The position numbers and the translations under genes are program-made. Shown in pieces: positions 14,656-22,032 of a DNA stretch of 38,142 bases (positions are counted from its first letter, which is position 1; every line of letters begins with the position of its first letter). The notes below the pieces were generated by a model that made no database searches, was not told where the DNA came from, and was given only the letters and a program-made list of their open reading frames with translations. Source of the stretch: a virus. The stretch is taken from the IMG/VR virus record IMGVR_UViG_3300025319_000059, positions 1-38,142 of that record, one strand, 5' to 3'.

Positions 14656-15575
14656 GTTTTCCTTATAAATACATCCTTATATCCTAAAGTCCTCATCATC
14701 GCATATCTATGATTGCCATCAAGAATCAGGCCAGCATGGTTTACAATAATTGGCTTCAAAAGTCCGTTTTTCTTTAAATCCTCATACACACGGATCCTTT
14801 CTTCTGTCCATCTGTTTAATTTCTCAATACCCCATCTTTTGCGGTATTTTACTAAAATCCGGTAGTATCTGGTGTCTTGATACTTAGTTCCTTTATCCAA
14901 CTCCTCGTAGAATCTATCCTGCACATGGTTTCCGCAGTCCAAGCTATCTATGACCGATCTTTCAACAAAAGGGCTTTTAAAGCATAAACTCCACAGTTTC
15001 CGGGGCATTGGATCACCAGTGGTAGGTAACTCGTCTATAAATCCGGCTTCCTCCCAGTTTTTGAAATAAGTTCTGATATCTTTTACATCTGCCGAAGCCC
15101 AACAACGATTTAAGTGGTGTTTCTCCGCAGTGACTATTATGCAATAACGGGTTTTATATTGAAGCTTATCAAGATAGTCAAGCCAGTCATTGACTGTAAA
15201 ATAATAATGTGCATTAGCAAGAACAGTATAATCGGCAACAGGAAGCGAATCTATACATTCCTCCATTCTCATATTAAGTATTTTATATTTTCCACCCTGT
15301 TCATCACGCCACTTAAGACCTCTTTCTACTGCTCGCCTGTCTGAATCAACTCCAACAACTCTGTCAAATTCCATATCCTCAGCAAACTTAAGAAAAAGTC
15401 CGGCATTACAACCCATATCAACAAAAACAGACTCTTTAAGATCTACTTTCAAAAATGGTTTAACAAAGTTGTTCCACTTACCTTCATTCCAGAAATTACT
15501 GCCTATTTCTCGTTTATCACGTTCAGTCATTATTGTATTCTCTAAATACTGGTAAGTTGAAAATGGTTTAGTCAT
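14652..15575 (-). CDS. Methyltransferase fused to a C-terminal ParB-like domain
   Basis: A 307-residue fusion. The N-terminal half is a class I methyltransferase: VFVDMGCNAG (50-59, SAM loop), then FDRVVGVDSDRRAVERGL, and a later YTVLANAHYYF. The last ~45 residues (from about 264) match a ParB/sulfiredoxin-type module: YEDLKKNGLLKPIIVNHAGL, then DGNHRYAMMRTLGYKDVFI with Asp286 to Arg290. ParB-like modules bind nucleotides (CTP) or cut or modify nucleic acid in phage contexts. Joining one to a methyltransferase inside a sugar operon is uncommon. It could modify DNA, a nucleotide-sugar or a glycan. It overlaps neighbours by 8 and 4 nt. Confidence 0.7.
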   Translation of the reverse strand: MTKPFSTYQYLENTIMTERDKREIGSNFWNEGKWNNFVKPFLKVDLKESVFVDMGCNAGLFLKFAEDMEFDRVVGVDSDRRAVERGLKWRDEQGGKYKILNMRMEECIDSLPVADYTVLANAHYYFTVNDWLDYLDKLQYKTRYCIIVTAEKHHLNRCWASADVKDIRTYFKNWEEAGFIDELPTTGDPMPRKLWSLCFKSPFVERSVIDSLDCGNHVQDRFYEELDKGTKYQDTRYYRILVKYRKRWGIEKLNRWTEERIRVYEDLKKNGLLKPIIVNHAGLILDGNHRYAMMRTLGYKDVFIRKT

Positions 15576-16188
15576 ATTTTACTTCTATAAAATCAGTTAT
15601 AAAATGCCACTCAGTATCTCTCGGTAAACTCAATAAATTATCAAGACATCTTGCTACGTCATTTTTGGTTCCATAAATATGACCGTGTAGTTTCAGTAGA
15701 TCGGCCCCAGAGTCCCGGTAAGATTCATCCAGTAAAAAGTTATATTTATAAAATCTCTTAGGGTAAGGCATTACCTTATCCCTATCTACCGCCCCCCACC
15801 ATCCGGATTCATCTAAAGCCTTAACCACATCTTCAGTCCATCTCCAATGAGGAGCACAAAAGCCTTGTTCAAAAGGTAACCCATCTATAAAGAAATTTCT
15901 TTTAATCATTGGTAAAACATAATCTCTTGTATAATGGTAACTCCACCTTAAAGCTTCAGATCCTTTATGGTAAAGTCCATGCGGTATTATCTGAATCCAA
16001 TCCAGATTTCCCCTGATTTTCTCTCTCAATCTGTTCCTGATAATATAAGATCCCCAATCTGCCTTCATATCAATAGGTACGGTAAATAAAGACACTTTAA
16101 AGTCCGGAAAACTCTCTTTAAGTCTTAAAAGTACATCCAATCTGTTATTAACCACGCTAAAGTCATGTAAATCCAATGCTACTTTCAT
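15568..16188 (-). CDS. Polysaccharide deacetylase-like protein
   Basis: A 206-residue protein with the motif order of NodB-type carbohydrate deacetylases, which use a divalent metal to remove N-acetyl groups from sugars. The first motif is ALDLHDF (Asp6, His8, Asp9), the metal motif is PHGLYH (His70, His74), the third is GFCAPHWRW (Pro113, Trp115), and the last is LKLHGH (His168, His170). Motif 1 differs from the usual TFDDG. It overlaps the flanking genes by 8 and 4 nt in the operon. A role in trimming phage-made glycan, or host-wall sugar, is plausible from context. Confidence 0.65.
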   Translation of the reverse strand: MKVALDLHDFSVVNNRLDVLLRLKESFPDFKVSLFTVPIDMKADWGSYIIRNRLREKIRGNLDWIQIIPHGLYHKGSEALRWSYHYTRDYVLPMIKRNFFIDGLPFEQGFCAPHWRWTEDVVKALDESGWWGAVDRDKVMPYPKRFYKYNFLLDESYRDSGADLLKLHGHIYGTKNDVARCLDNLLSLPRDTEWHFITDFIEVKYD

Positions 16189-16838
16189 ATAAAGTGTTTA
16201 ACTAATTCTTCTGCTTTTCCCCAGTACGGAATATCAAAGGCTTTAACCGCACCCGGTTTTTTGCTTTTATGCTGTTCTGTAGGATCTAAAGAGTTTTTAT
16301 GGCTAAAATAAACCATTCCCACAGAAGGCCAATACATTACGGACTTTCGCCTATCTATTACTGTCCCTTTTTCTTTACCCAGTTCACCTATGTTATTTTC
16401 CGGATAGTTAGCAAACCTTTCTTCAAGTGATTCAATTACCAATTTTCTCGGAGCAATCATAGCAGCATTAGATATCCGGTCCTTATAGTAGTAGACTGGC
16501 TTACCCCAAGTAAAAATCCCCCATCTGTGACCATCATAAGCATAAGTATCTTCCGGAGGCCGGAATATAAAATGTTCTTTATGGTATAAAGTATCATCTT
16601 CCGCGATAGCAATATAAGGAGTAACAGCTAATTTTGCTGCTCTTAATATCTGCCTATAAATATTTGACACACTTGGTTCTTCATCCTGAATCAAGTTTAA
16701 TCCCCAGTCCATAGGTTTTTTAGAAACAGTGATAAGCAAAGTATCTCCAATTGCTTCATTTAAAACTTTTTTATGATACTCTGCCCATTTTTCCGGAACT
16801 TTATTGACAGTTAAAAATATTACAGTTAGATCGTTCAT
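16185..16838 (-). CDS. Phage glycosyltransferase-like protein, paralogue 3 of 3
   Basis: A 217-residue protein sharing the core of the two paralogues further down the operon: DLTVIFLTVNKV, LLITVSKKPMDWGLNLI, SNIYRQILRAAKLA, then YIAIAEDDTLYHKEHFIFRPP with Glu-Asp-Asp at the metal position. This copy has the most conventional DxD-like site of the three. The C-terminus ends FDIPYWGKAEELVKHF. Its start and stop overlap neighbours by 4 nt (ATGA). The sugar and target are unknown. Confidence 0.65.
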   Translation of the reverse strand: MNDLTVIFLTVNKVPEKWAEYHKKVLNEAIGDTLLITVSKKPMDWGLNLIQDEEPSVSNIYRQILRAAKLAVTPYIAIAEDDTLYHKEHFIFRPPEDTYAYDGHRWGIFTWGKPVYYYKDRISNAAMIAPRKLVIESLEERFANYPENNIGELGKEKGTVIDRRKSVMYWPSVGMVYFSHKNSLDPTEQHKSKKPGAVKAFDIPYWGKAEELVKHFI

Positions 16839-17320
16839 TTTATTGCCTCAAAATATAAAGTACCCCTTCCAGGGCGGTTATCTACTCTTGCAAATTCCAA
16901 AATTGTAGAGTTTTGATAATCTCGTTGTAAAAACAACCTGAATCCTATCCGGTCAACCAAAACCCTTTTCAAAAGATCATAACTAAACAAATTGATATTA
17001 TTCCAACCCAAAAGATAATCCAAATCCTTTTCCATTATCTCTACCATTGGAACACCCATCCTCAATATTCCGCCATTTCTAAGCACACGATAAGCTTCTC
17101 TGAAAGCCACAACAAGTTCCCTCCAAGTAAGTTGTTGGAAAACGTGCATACCTACTATTCCATCAACACTTTTATCTTTATAAGGCCAGGGTTTACCCAA
17201 ATCCATCACTTCATCAAGCTTAAATGGCTTACCCTTCCATTCAGTACGGAAATCGCTGTTGATAAAACCTTCATAATATAGGTTAGCACATCCGACATGA
17301 AGTAATACTAAATCCCCCAC
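16835..17320 (-). CDS. SAM-dependent methyltransferase (Methyltransf_11 type), GTG start
   Basis: A 161-residue protein. The SAM-loop motif is LLHVGCANLYYEGFINSDF near the N-terminus, then WPYKDKSVDGIVGMHVFQQL and FREAYRVLRNGGILRMGVP, the usual Methyltransf_11 pattern. I choose the GTG at 17320 because a full AAAGGAGGT lies 9 nt upstream, inside the end of the preceding glycosyltransferase gene. An ATG at 17356 would extend it by 12 residues without a ribosome site. The overlap with the upstream gene is 13 nt. The substrate is unknown; glycan or nucleotide-sugar methylation fits the operon. Confidence 0.75.
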   Translation of the reverse strand: MGDLVLLHVGCANLYYEGFINSDFRTEWKGKPFKLDEVMDLGKPWPYKDKSVDGIVGMHVFQQLTWRELVVAFREAYRVLRNGGILRMGVPMVEIMEKDLDYLLGWNNINLFSYDLLKRVLVDRIGFRLFLQRDYQNSTILEFARVDNRPGRGTLYFEAIK

Positions 17321-18102
17321 TTTGGTTTGACCTCCTTTTCGTAGTAATCCTTCCAAACTTTCAAGGCGTAAAGACCGCTTTCACCCCTTAAAGAAGGATT
17401 TTCTTTTGTTCCCTCATGCCTACCCTCAACAAAACTCCTGTGTTTATGAGCAAACCATGTATTTTTATTGAGCATCATCTTCCCCCCGGCCTTCCAAGTC
17501 TTAAAGATCATCTCATGGGAGTCCTGATACATTTGTCCGTAACCCTCTGTCTGAAGCTCTACGATCACCTTATCCCACCATGAATGAGGCATAAGCCACA
17601 TAGATCCCTGCATAGCCATAGTTTCATCTATCATTATGTCTTTTCTTTCTTGAGTCCGGCTGTCCCATCTTTGACCGGAAAATTTAATTCCCCCTTGTAT
17701 AACCAACTTTTCATAATCAACCGGAGGCAAGTCCATGACTTCCCACTTAATAGGATCAAGGAAGTATCTTCTAGCAGTTACAATCCAGTCTGACTTGCAG
17801 GTATCGGTTAATACGCGGTCATAACCTTTGGCAAACATACAATGCTGGTCTGATCTCATTATAAATCTTCCTCTAGCTACAGAGACTCCGGCATTGATAG
17901 CTCCCCTCATTCCACGATTCTTGCCCAAGTGAACATATTTAACTCTGGGATCTTCTATAAAAATATCCGGTTCGGGCCAATAACCATCCAAAACAACAAC
18001 TACTTCCATATTATCTTCCAATTCTGAATTATCTAAGAGTGATCTTACTGTAGGTTTAAGAAGCCGATCTTTATATGCAGGAATGACAACTGAAAGTCTC
18101 AT
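17308..18102 (-). CDS. Family 2 glycosyltransferase, first gene of the sugar operon
   Basis: A 264-residue GT2 enzyme. The nucleotide fold is MRLSVVIPAYKDRLLKPTV, then VVVVLDGYWPEP. The metal site is MRSDQHCMF (Asp85, His87), and the acceptor region is AMQGSMWLMPHSWWDKV followed by GQMYQDSHEMIFKTWKAGG. It is a paralogue of 10505-11458 without the zinc ribbon. The gene has its own strong promoter, whose -10 element ends about five bases before the ATG, so the mRNA could be leaderless. It begins a run of ten overlapping genes reaching 10505. It probably transfers a sugar to a protein or glycan acceptor in the cytoplasm. Confidence 0.8.
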   Translation of the reverse strand: MRLSVVIPAYKDRLLKPTVRSLLDNSELEDNMEVVVVLDGYWPEPDIFIEDPRVKYVHLGKNRGMRGAINAGVSVARGRFIMRSDQHCMFAKGYDRVLTDTCKSDWIVTARRYFLDPIKWEVMDLPPVDYEKLVIQGGIKFSGQRWDSRTQERKDIMIDETMAMQGSMWLMPHSWWDKVIVELQTEGYGQMYQDSHEMIFKTWKAGGKMMLNKNTWFAHKHRSFVEGRHEGTKENPSLRGESGLYALKVWKDYYEKEVKPKWGI

Positions 18103-18107
18103 TATCT

Positions 18108-18137
18108 AATATAACCAAACCGAGCAAGGTATGTCAA
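18108..18137 (-). promoter_or_regulatory. Sigma-70-like promoter of the sugar operon
   Basis: On the minus strand TTGACA (18137-18132) follows the stop codon of the repeat protein directly. After an 18-nt spacer comes TATATT (18113-18108); TTATAT with a 17-nt spacer is equally good. Predicted starts fall at 18102-18101, that is, on the ATG of the first glycosyltransferase, so transcripts would have no leader. Confidence 0.65.
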
Positions 18138-19421
18138 CTAGACAGATGGAGATACTGATGGGCTTATAGAAGGACTTAAGCTCGGACTCAAGCTTACTGA
18201 TGGGCTAACTGATGGCGATAAGCTAGGTGACAGTGACGGACTCAAGCTAGGGCTCAAAGATGGACTAGGTGACGGACTCAAGCTAGGGCTAAGAGATGGT
18301 GATGCACTAGGACTCAAAGAAACTGATGGACTGACAGATGATGATGGCGACTCTGATGGGCTAAGAGATGGTGATAAGCTCACTGATGGCGAATTTGATG
18401 GACTGACTGATGGCGATAAGCTCGGTGATAGTGACGGACTCAAGGAAACTGATGGTGAGACTGATGGACTCAAGCTAGGGCTAAGAGATGGTGAAAGGCT
18501 AGGTGATAGTGATGGTGATGGGCTTGGGCTAAGAGACACTGATGGACTAACTGATGGACTAACTGATGGGCTAAGAGATGGTGATGCACTAGGACTCAAA
18601 GACGGACTGCCTGACGGACTCAAGGATGGACTAAGTGATGGACTCAAGGAAACTGATGGACTAACTGATGAACTGGCAGAAGGTGAGGTACTTGGTGATA
18701 AGCTCGGACTCAAAGACTCAGATGGTGAAACTGATGGACTTGGGCTAGGACTCAAAGAAGTTGATGGGCTTACACTTTCAGATGGGCTAGTTGATGGACT
18801 TGGGCTAGGTGATAGAGATGGTGATGCACTTGGGCTTACACTAGGACTCAAGCTAGGACTGATAGATGGGCTAATAGATCCAGATGGGCTAGTTGATGGG
18901 CTTACACTAGGACTCAAAGACTCAGATGGGCTAGTTGATGGGCTTACACTAGGACTCTTTGATGGTGACGGAGAAGGAGAAATAGAAGTCTGTGATCCCA
19001 AAAGTCTAAAATCAGCAACTGTTGAACTACCTAAATTAATATAGTAACCTGTTGCAGCAGGATCATCTAAGTTTTGATAAAGACAACCATATTTAAAACC
19101 TGCTTCCCCACTTGGATCGTAAACAGCTTCGCACTTCGTTATCAAACCGGAATCAGAATCCTTTTCAAAAATTCTATTAACCAGATAATTAGTCCTACTC
19201 GTTAAATAATCATCTTCTTCTTGAGTAATAATACCTGCAGCTCCATAACCACTACCTATTCCATAACCTATTACAGCCCAGTCGGTTCGTTTAAGATAAT
19301 CTAATTCACCAAACGTAGCAATAATCCAAGGATGGGCCATAAGTTTCCTAAAGATTTCATAAATCTTATCTTGTTCTTCTTGTGGTAAGTTTTCTAATTG
19401 TTCGTCTACAAAACTAGACAT
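18138..19421 (-). CDS. Ser-Pro repeat (mucin-like) appendage protein without C-terminal domain
   Basis: A 427-residue protein. Residues 1-145 form a unique domain (EEQDKIYEIFRKLMAHPWII, then DWAVIGYGIGSGYGAAGI, then FKYGCLYQNLDDPAATGYYINL). From about 146 to the last residue it is only Ser-Pro-Ser-x repeat, ending directly at a TAG. No tip domain follows, unlike the large fibre. It may display the repeat itself, as a glycan carrier, or it may be a truncated relative of a longer fibre. An AGAAGGA ribosome site lies 8 nt before the ATG. It sits between the major capsid gene and the sugar operon, which suggests high expression and a head or collar decoration role. Confidence 0.75.
   Translation of the reverse strand: MSSFVDEQLENLPQEEQDKIYEIFRKLMAHPWIIATFGELDYLKRTDWAVIGYGIGSGYGAAGIITQEEDDYLTSRTNYLVNRIFEKDSDSGLITKCEAVYDPSGEAGFKYGCLYQNLDDPAATGYYINLGSSTVADFRLLGSQTSISPSPSPSKSPSVSPSTSPSESLSPSVSPSTSPSGSISPSISPSLSPSVSPSASPSLSPSPSPSTSPSESVSPSTSLSPSPSPSVSPSESLSPSLSPSTSPSASSSVSPSVSLSPSLSPSLSPSGSPSLSPSASPSLSPSVSPSVSPSVSLSPSPSPSLSPSLSPSLSPSLSPSVSPSVSLSPSLSPSLSPSVSPSNSPSVSLSPSLSPSESPSSSVSPSVSLSPSASPSLSPSLSPSPSPSLSPSLSPSLSPSLSPSVSPSVSLSPSLSPSISPSVSPSV
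18140..18990 (-). repeat. Ser-Pro-Ser-x coding repeat block of the smaller appendage protein
   Basis: About 282 codons of imperfect 12-nt units. Several multi-unit stretches recur nearly exactly within the block and resemble the large fibre's first block. Such tracts allow slippage and recombination between the two fibre genes, which lie about 9 kb apart in the same orientation. Confidence 0.85.
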
Positions 19422-19448
19422 AATTTATATCCTTCTAATTTTCTTATT

Positions 19449-19483
19449 AATCCTGCCCTGAAGGGGGACTACAGAGCAGGATT
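19449..19483 (-). promoter_or_regulatory. Stable hairpin between major capsid and appendage genes
   Basis: AATCCTGC (19449-19456) pairs perfectly with GCAGGATT (19476-19483). A G-T pair and CTG/CAG extend the stem to 12 pairs around an 11-nt loop. No T-run follows on either strand, so it is not a standard terminator. It may stabilise capsid mRNA or tune read-through into the appendage gene. Confidence 0.6.
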
Positions 19484-19501
19484 GTAAAAAAACAAAAGCC
19501 T

Positions 19502-20587
19502 TTAAAGCTTCAAGAAAGCATGGACTAATGCTTTTCTGCGTTCATCTATGACTTTTGCACCATAGACGTTCAGACCTTTGTAAGCTTTACCAAAATCTCC
19601 AATCAGATCTTCTATGCCTGATTCAGTCATTCCCATAGCATAGGTGATTGCAGACTTGTGACCTGCAAGGATGTGCCATCCGTTTGTAGAGTCACCAGCA
19701 ATTTGTTGATTTTCAAAAACTTCAAAACCAGCAAGCATCCCAATAAGACCTCGCCTAACTACTTCGTTATAAGCGGTTTCAACTGCCGGAATGTACTCCG
19801 GAGCCTGTCTTATAAGAGATCCAACACCAGCAGGAACAACTAACCAACGGTTAGACTTTGGAACTTTTGCCTCATTGAGGTATTGTGCCAAAGTGTTCAC
19901 ATGAGCATTGATAAGCGCCTTTGTGGTTTGAAGGGCTGTGTTAGCCTGAATTTCGTAAGTTGCACCAGCCGTAATTGCTCCACCTGTATAAGCAGACGTT
20001 TCATCATCCTTATCATCCTCAATTGTTATCTGAACTGTGGATGTGAATGTCTTTACTCTATACCAGGTCGTATGACCTGATGCTTTAAACGGCTTACCTA
20101 CCATTCCGGAGGTAAATGTGGTCCCTGAACCAGTTACTACACCAGTGGTTGCGGCAACCGCTACAGTTCCAGTAGTGTAGGAGGTCCCGAGCCAGTTACC
20201 GGATCCGGCATCACCCCAAAGACCAAGAACAAAAGCATCAATGGTTTCTGCCAATAATGCTCTGCACTGATCAAGTATTGTTCCTTCTGGGTTCTTGATG
20301 TAGCTCTTGAACTTATCAAGATCGCGAACCTTGAAATACCAGGCTTTTTGCTGATCTGTTACCAATTGGGCATTACTTTCAGTCAAATCATCTGCTGTTA
20401 ATGCAGTGCCTGTGTAATTCTTGAGGGCTAATGCTCCGAAAGTTAGTATGTTTACCTTAGAAGCTTTATCACGAACCTCTCCTTCATAGTCCTGGTTTGT
20501 GATTCTTTCTGATACTGCTGATTCGTAGTAAAGTTCAATAACCTTACTAGCAAATGCCTCTGCTAACTTTGTTGCGTAAGCTGACAT
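19502..20587 (-). CDS. Major capsid protein, HK97 fold
   Basis: A 361-residue protein with the length and layout of a podovirus coat protein. An N-terminal helix (KLAEAFASKVIELYYESAVSERI) is followed by a short beta segment (KVNILTFGALALKNYTG), then a spine-helix region (KAWYFKVRDLDKFKSYI, DQCRALLAETIDAFVLGLW). A Gly/Thr-rich insertion domain covers about 130-215. P-domain-like helices (NTLAQYLNEAKVPKSNRWLVVPAGVGSLI) and a C-terminal beta strand (ITYAMGMTESGIEDLIGDF) close the fold. It follows the acidic scaffold candidate. Its own promoter, an AAAGGAG ribosome site and a start-codon hairpin all point to strong, controlled expression. Family assignment is by layout and context. Confidence 0.8.
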   Translation of the reverse strand: MSAYATKLAEAFASKVIELYYESAVSERITNQDYEGEVRDKASKVNILTFGALALKNYTGTALTADDLTESNAQLVTDQQKAWYFKVRDLDKFKSYIKNPEGTILDQCRALLAETIDAFVLGLWGDAGSGNWLGTSYTTGTVAVAATTGVVTGSGTTFTSGMVGKPFKASGHTTWYRVKTFTSTVQITIEDDKDDETSAYTGGAITAGATYEIQANTALQTTKALINAHVNTLAQYLNEAKVPKSNRWLVVPAGVGSLIRQAPEYIPAVETAYNEVVRRGLIGMLAGFEVFENQQIAGDSTNGWHILAGHKSAITYAMGMTESGIEDLIGDFGKAYKGLNVYGAKVIDERRKALVHAFLKL

Positions 20588-20641
20588 AATCGGTTTCTCC
20601 TTTCTAAGATACTTTTGAAGATTTTTGCCAGACCGATTATG
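20585..20641 (-). promoter_or_regulatory. Start-codon hairpin of the major capsid gene
   Basis: CATAATCGGT (from 20641 on the minus strand) pairs perfectly over 10 bp with ACCGATTATG, which ends at the ATG of the capsid gene (20594-20585). The AAAGGAG ribosome site lies in the loop. Closing the stem would hide the start codon, as in translational operators. This could time capsid synthesis or allow coat-protein feedback. Confidence 0.65.
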
Positions 20642-20673
20642 GTGTTAGGGGTAATCTAATGTATCAATCTAAG

Positions 20674-20701
20674 AATATATCAATAAGTTATTTATTGTCA
20701 A
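20674..20701 (-). promoter_or_regulatory. Promoter upstream of the major capsid gene
   Basis: TTGACA (20701-20696), a 16-nt AT-rich spacer and TATATT (20679-20674) lie just after the scaffold stop codon. The transcript would carry an approximately 80-nt leader that includes the CCTAACACC element and the start-codon hairpin. Confidence 0.55.
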
Positions 20702-20707
20702 GTCAGA

Positions 20708-21598
20708 CTAAACTTCAATATTAATCTTGTGATCTTTAATAAGCTGTTTATATTTTCTGGGTTCAGTTTCTCTTATAAATTTTACTTCTTCCGGAGTCAG
20801 TTCCTTGACCTTTGGCGCGGACCCTCCTCCTTTTGTCTCAAATAGAGACTTCCTTTGCGGTCTTTCCGGGGGCAAGTCAAACAAAAATGCCTTAACGAGA
20901 TCTTCAAACGCAACACCAACCCTTGATGGCATTGAACAAAACTGAGTAAATTCAGTTTCTTTTCCTTTTAACTTAGGAAAAAACTCCACTGTCTTGGGAT
21001 CCTGTGTAAATTCTTTGACTTTTTCTATCCATTCTTCAGACTTTTTTGTTCTTTGAACCGCCTGATCAACCACTTCAAACCTGCGCTTGTTTAAAAGACT
21101 CTCTTTAGCAATTTTCTTCTGGACATTATCCATCATATCCCAATCTTCACCATATTCTTTTTGCATTTCTTCATCCGTAGGATCCGGCAACTTAGCCGCT
21201 TCATCAACAGAATCTACTAAATCTTTATTTTTAGAAGCCAATACTTGTGCTTCCTGTGTAGATCCTCTATAGCGTGCCTTCCAATCAGTATCATCAGTTA
21301 CTTCAGGAGTTTCAGTGGGAGTTTCAGGGGTTGTAACAGGAGTTACTTCAGGAGTTTCTTCTATTATACTGAATTTAACTTTTTCCTCGTCAGTGAGATT
21401 ATCAGCATTTTCTTCCAAAAATGTCTGTTCTTCATCTTTTAATTCAGAAGGATCTTTAGCACGGACTTCTTCCAAACTAAGTTCTGTAGGAGTTTCAGGA
21501 GTTACTTCAGGAGTTTCCGATTCATCTATAGCTTCTATCTTTTCTTTTAATTCTTCAGGTTTTGCCTGATTAGTTATTGTCTTTTTAAGTTTTGGCAT
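20708..21598 (-). CDS. Scaffolding protein candidate
   Basis: A 296-residue, highly charged protein. It has an acidic, Pro/Thr/Glu-rich first third (TPEVTPETPTELSLEEV and a repeated TPEVTP motif), a helical middle (DWKARYRGSTQEAQVLASKN, EWIEKVKEFTQDPKTVEFF) and a C-terminal segment with KELTPEEVKFIRETEPRKYK. Scaffold proteins have little sequence conservation but share this acidic helical composition and the position between portal and capsid genes. An AAAGGAAC ribosome site lies 4 nt before the ATG. No protease motif is visible, so it probably acts as a removable internal scaffold. Confidence 0.65.
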   Translation of the reverse strand: MPKLKKTITNQAKPEELKEKIEAIDESETPEVTPETPTELSLEEVRAKDPSELKDEEQTFLEENADNLTDEEKVKFSIIEETPEVTPVTTPETPTETPEVTDDTDWKARYRGSTQEAQVLASKNKDLVDSVDEAAKLPDPTDEEMQKEYGEDWDMMDNVQKKIAKESLLNKRRFEVVDQAVQRTKKSEEWIEKVKEFTQDPKTVEFFPKLKGKETEFTQFCSMPSRVGVAFEDLVKAFLFDLPPERPQRKSLFETKGGGSAPKVKELTPEEVKFIRETEPRKYKQLIKDHKINIEV

Positions 21599-21642
21599 AT
21601 CAGTTCCTTTTGGGAAGTTAGATATTACAACTTTTTATTATA

Positions 21643-21855
21643 CTACTTTTTCTTTTTTCCTATTACCTCAATGGGTTCTTTAGCTTGGGTTTTCTTTTCA
21701 GATAAAACAGATTCAAATTTACTTAACTGCTTTCCAGTTAAATAGGAAATCCTGGCTTTCAGAAAAGCAACATTCTCCGGAGTAAGCTGATCCAAGTCTA
21801 AATCACAAATCCTAGCTACTTCCTTTAAAACTTTCGGATCTAAATTTTCTTCCAT
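21643..21855 (-). CDS. Small helical protein between portal and scaffold, unknown
   Basis: A 70-residue, mainly helical, acidic-to-basic protein (DPKVLKEVARICDLDLDQL, then FLKARISYLTGKQLSKFESVL, then a lysine-rich end). It lies between two small genes and the scaffold gene in one orientation with short gaps. I do not recognise the family. Head-region position suggests a minor capsid or assembly factor. Confidence 0.6.
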   Translation of the reverse strand: MEENLDPKVLKEVARICDLDLDQLTPENVAFLKARISYLTGKQLSKFESVLSEKKTQAKEPIEVIGKKKK

Positions 21856-21864
21856 TAATTTATA

Positions 21865-22026
21865 TTACTTTCTTTTCTTCTTTTTTGTCAAATTTTTCTT
21901 TGTTTTGACATACCCGGCATAGCTTTTACCATTCAAAATACAAATGTGCATATACTTTCCGCCACCCATTTGTTTGGTTCTTACCTTACCACCCTTTGCT
22001 ACGCACATATCAAATCCTGCTGGCAT
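21865..22026 (-). CDS. Very small basic Cys/Gly protein
   Basis: A 53-residue protein: GFDMCVAKGGKVRTKQMGGG, then KYMHICILNGKSYAGYVKTK and a Lys/Arg tail. The GFDxCVxxGG plus KYMHICxxNGKSYxGxVK pattern resembles small proteins seen in several environmental phages, function unknown. A strong GAGGGTGA ribosome site lies 6 nt before the ATG and overlaps the preceding stop, so the two are coupled. The basic tail could contact DNA in the head. Confidence 0.65.
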   Translation of the reverse strand: MPAGFDMCVAKGGKVRTKQMGGGKYMHICILNGKSYAGYVKTKKNLTKKKKRK

Positions 22027-22032
22027 AATTAC

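Noticed and set aside
19449-19483. Diversity-generating retroelement hairpin near a fibre gene
   Set aside because: No reverse transcriptase, template repeat or adenine-rich variable region is seen in the window.
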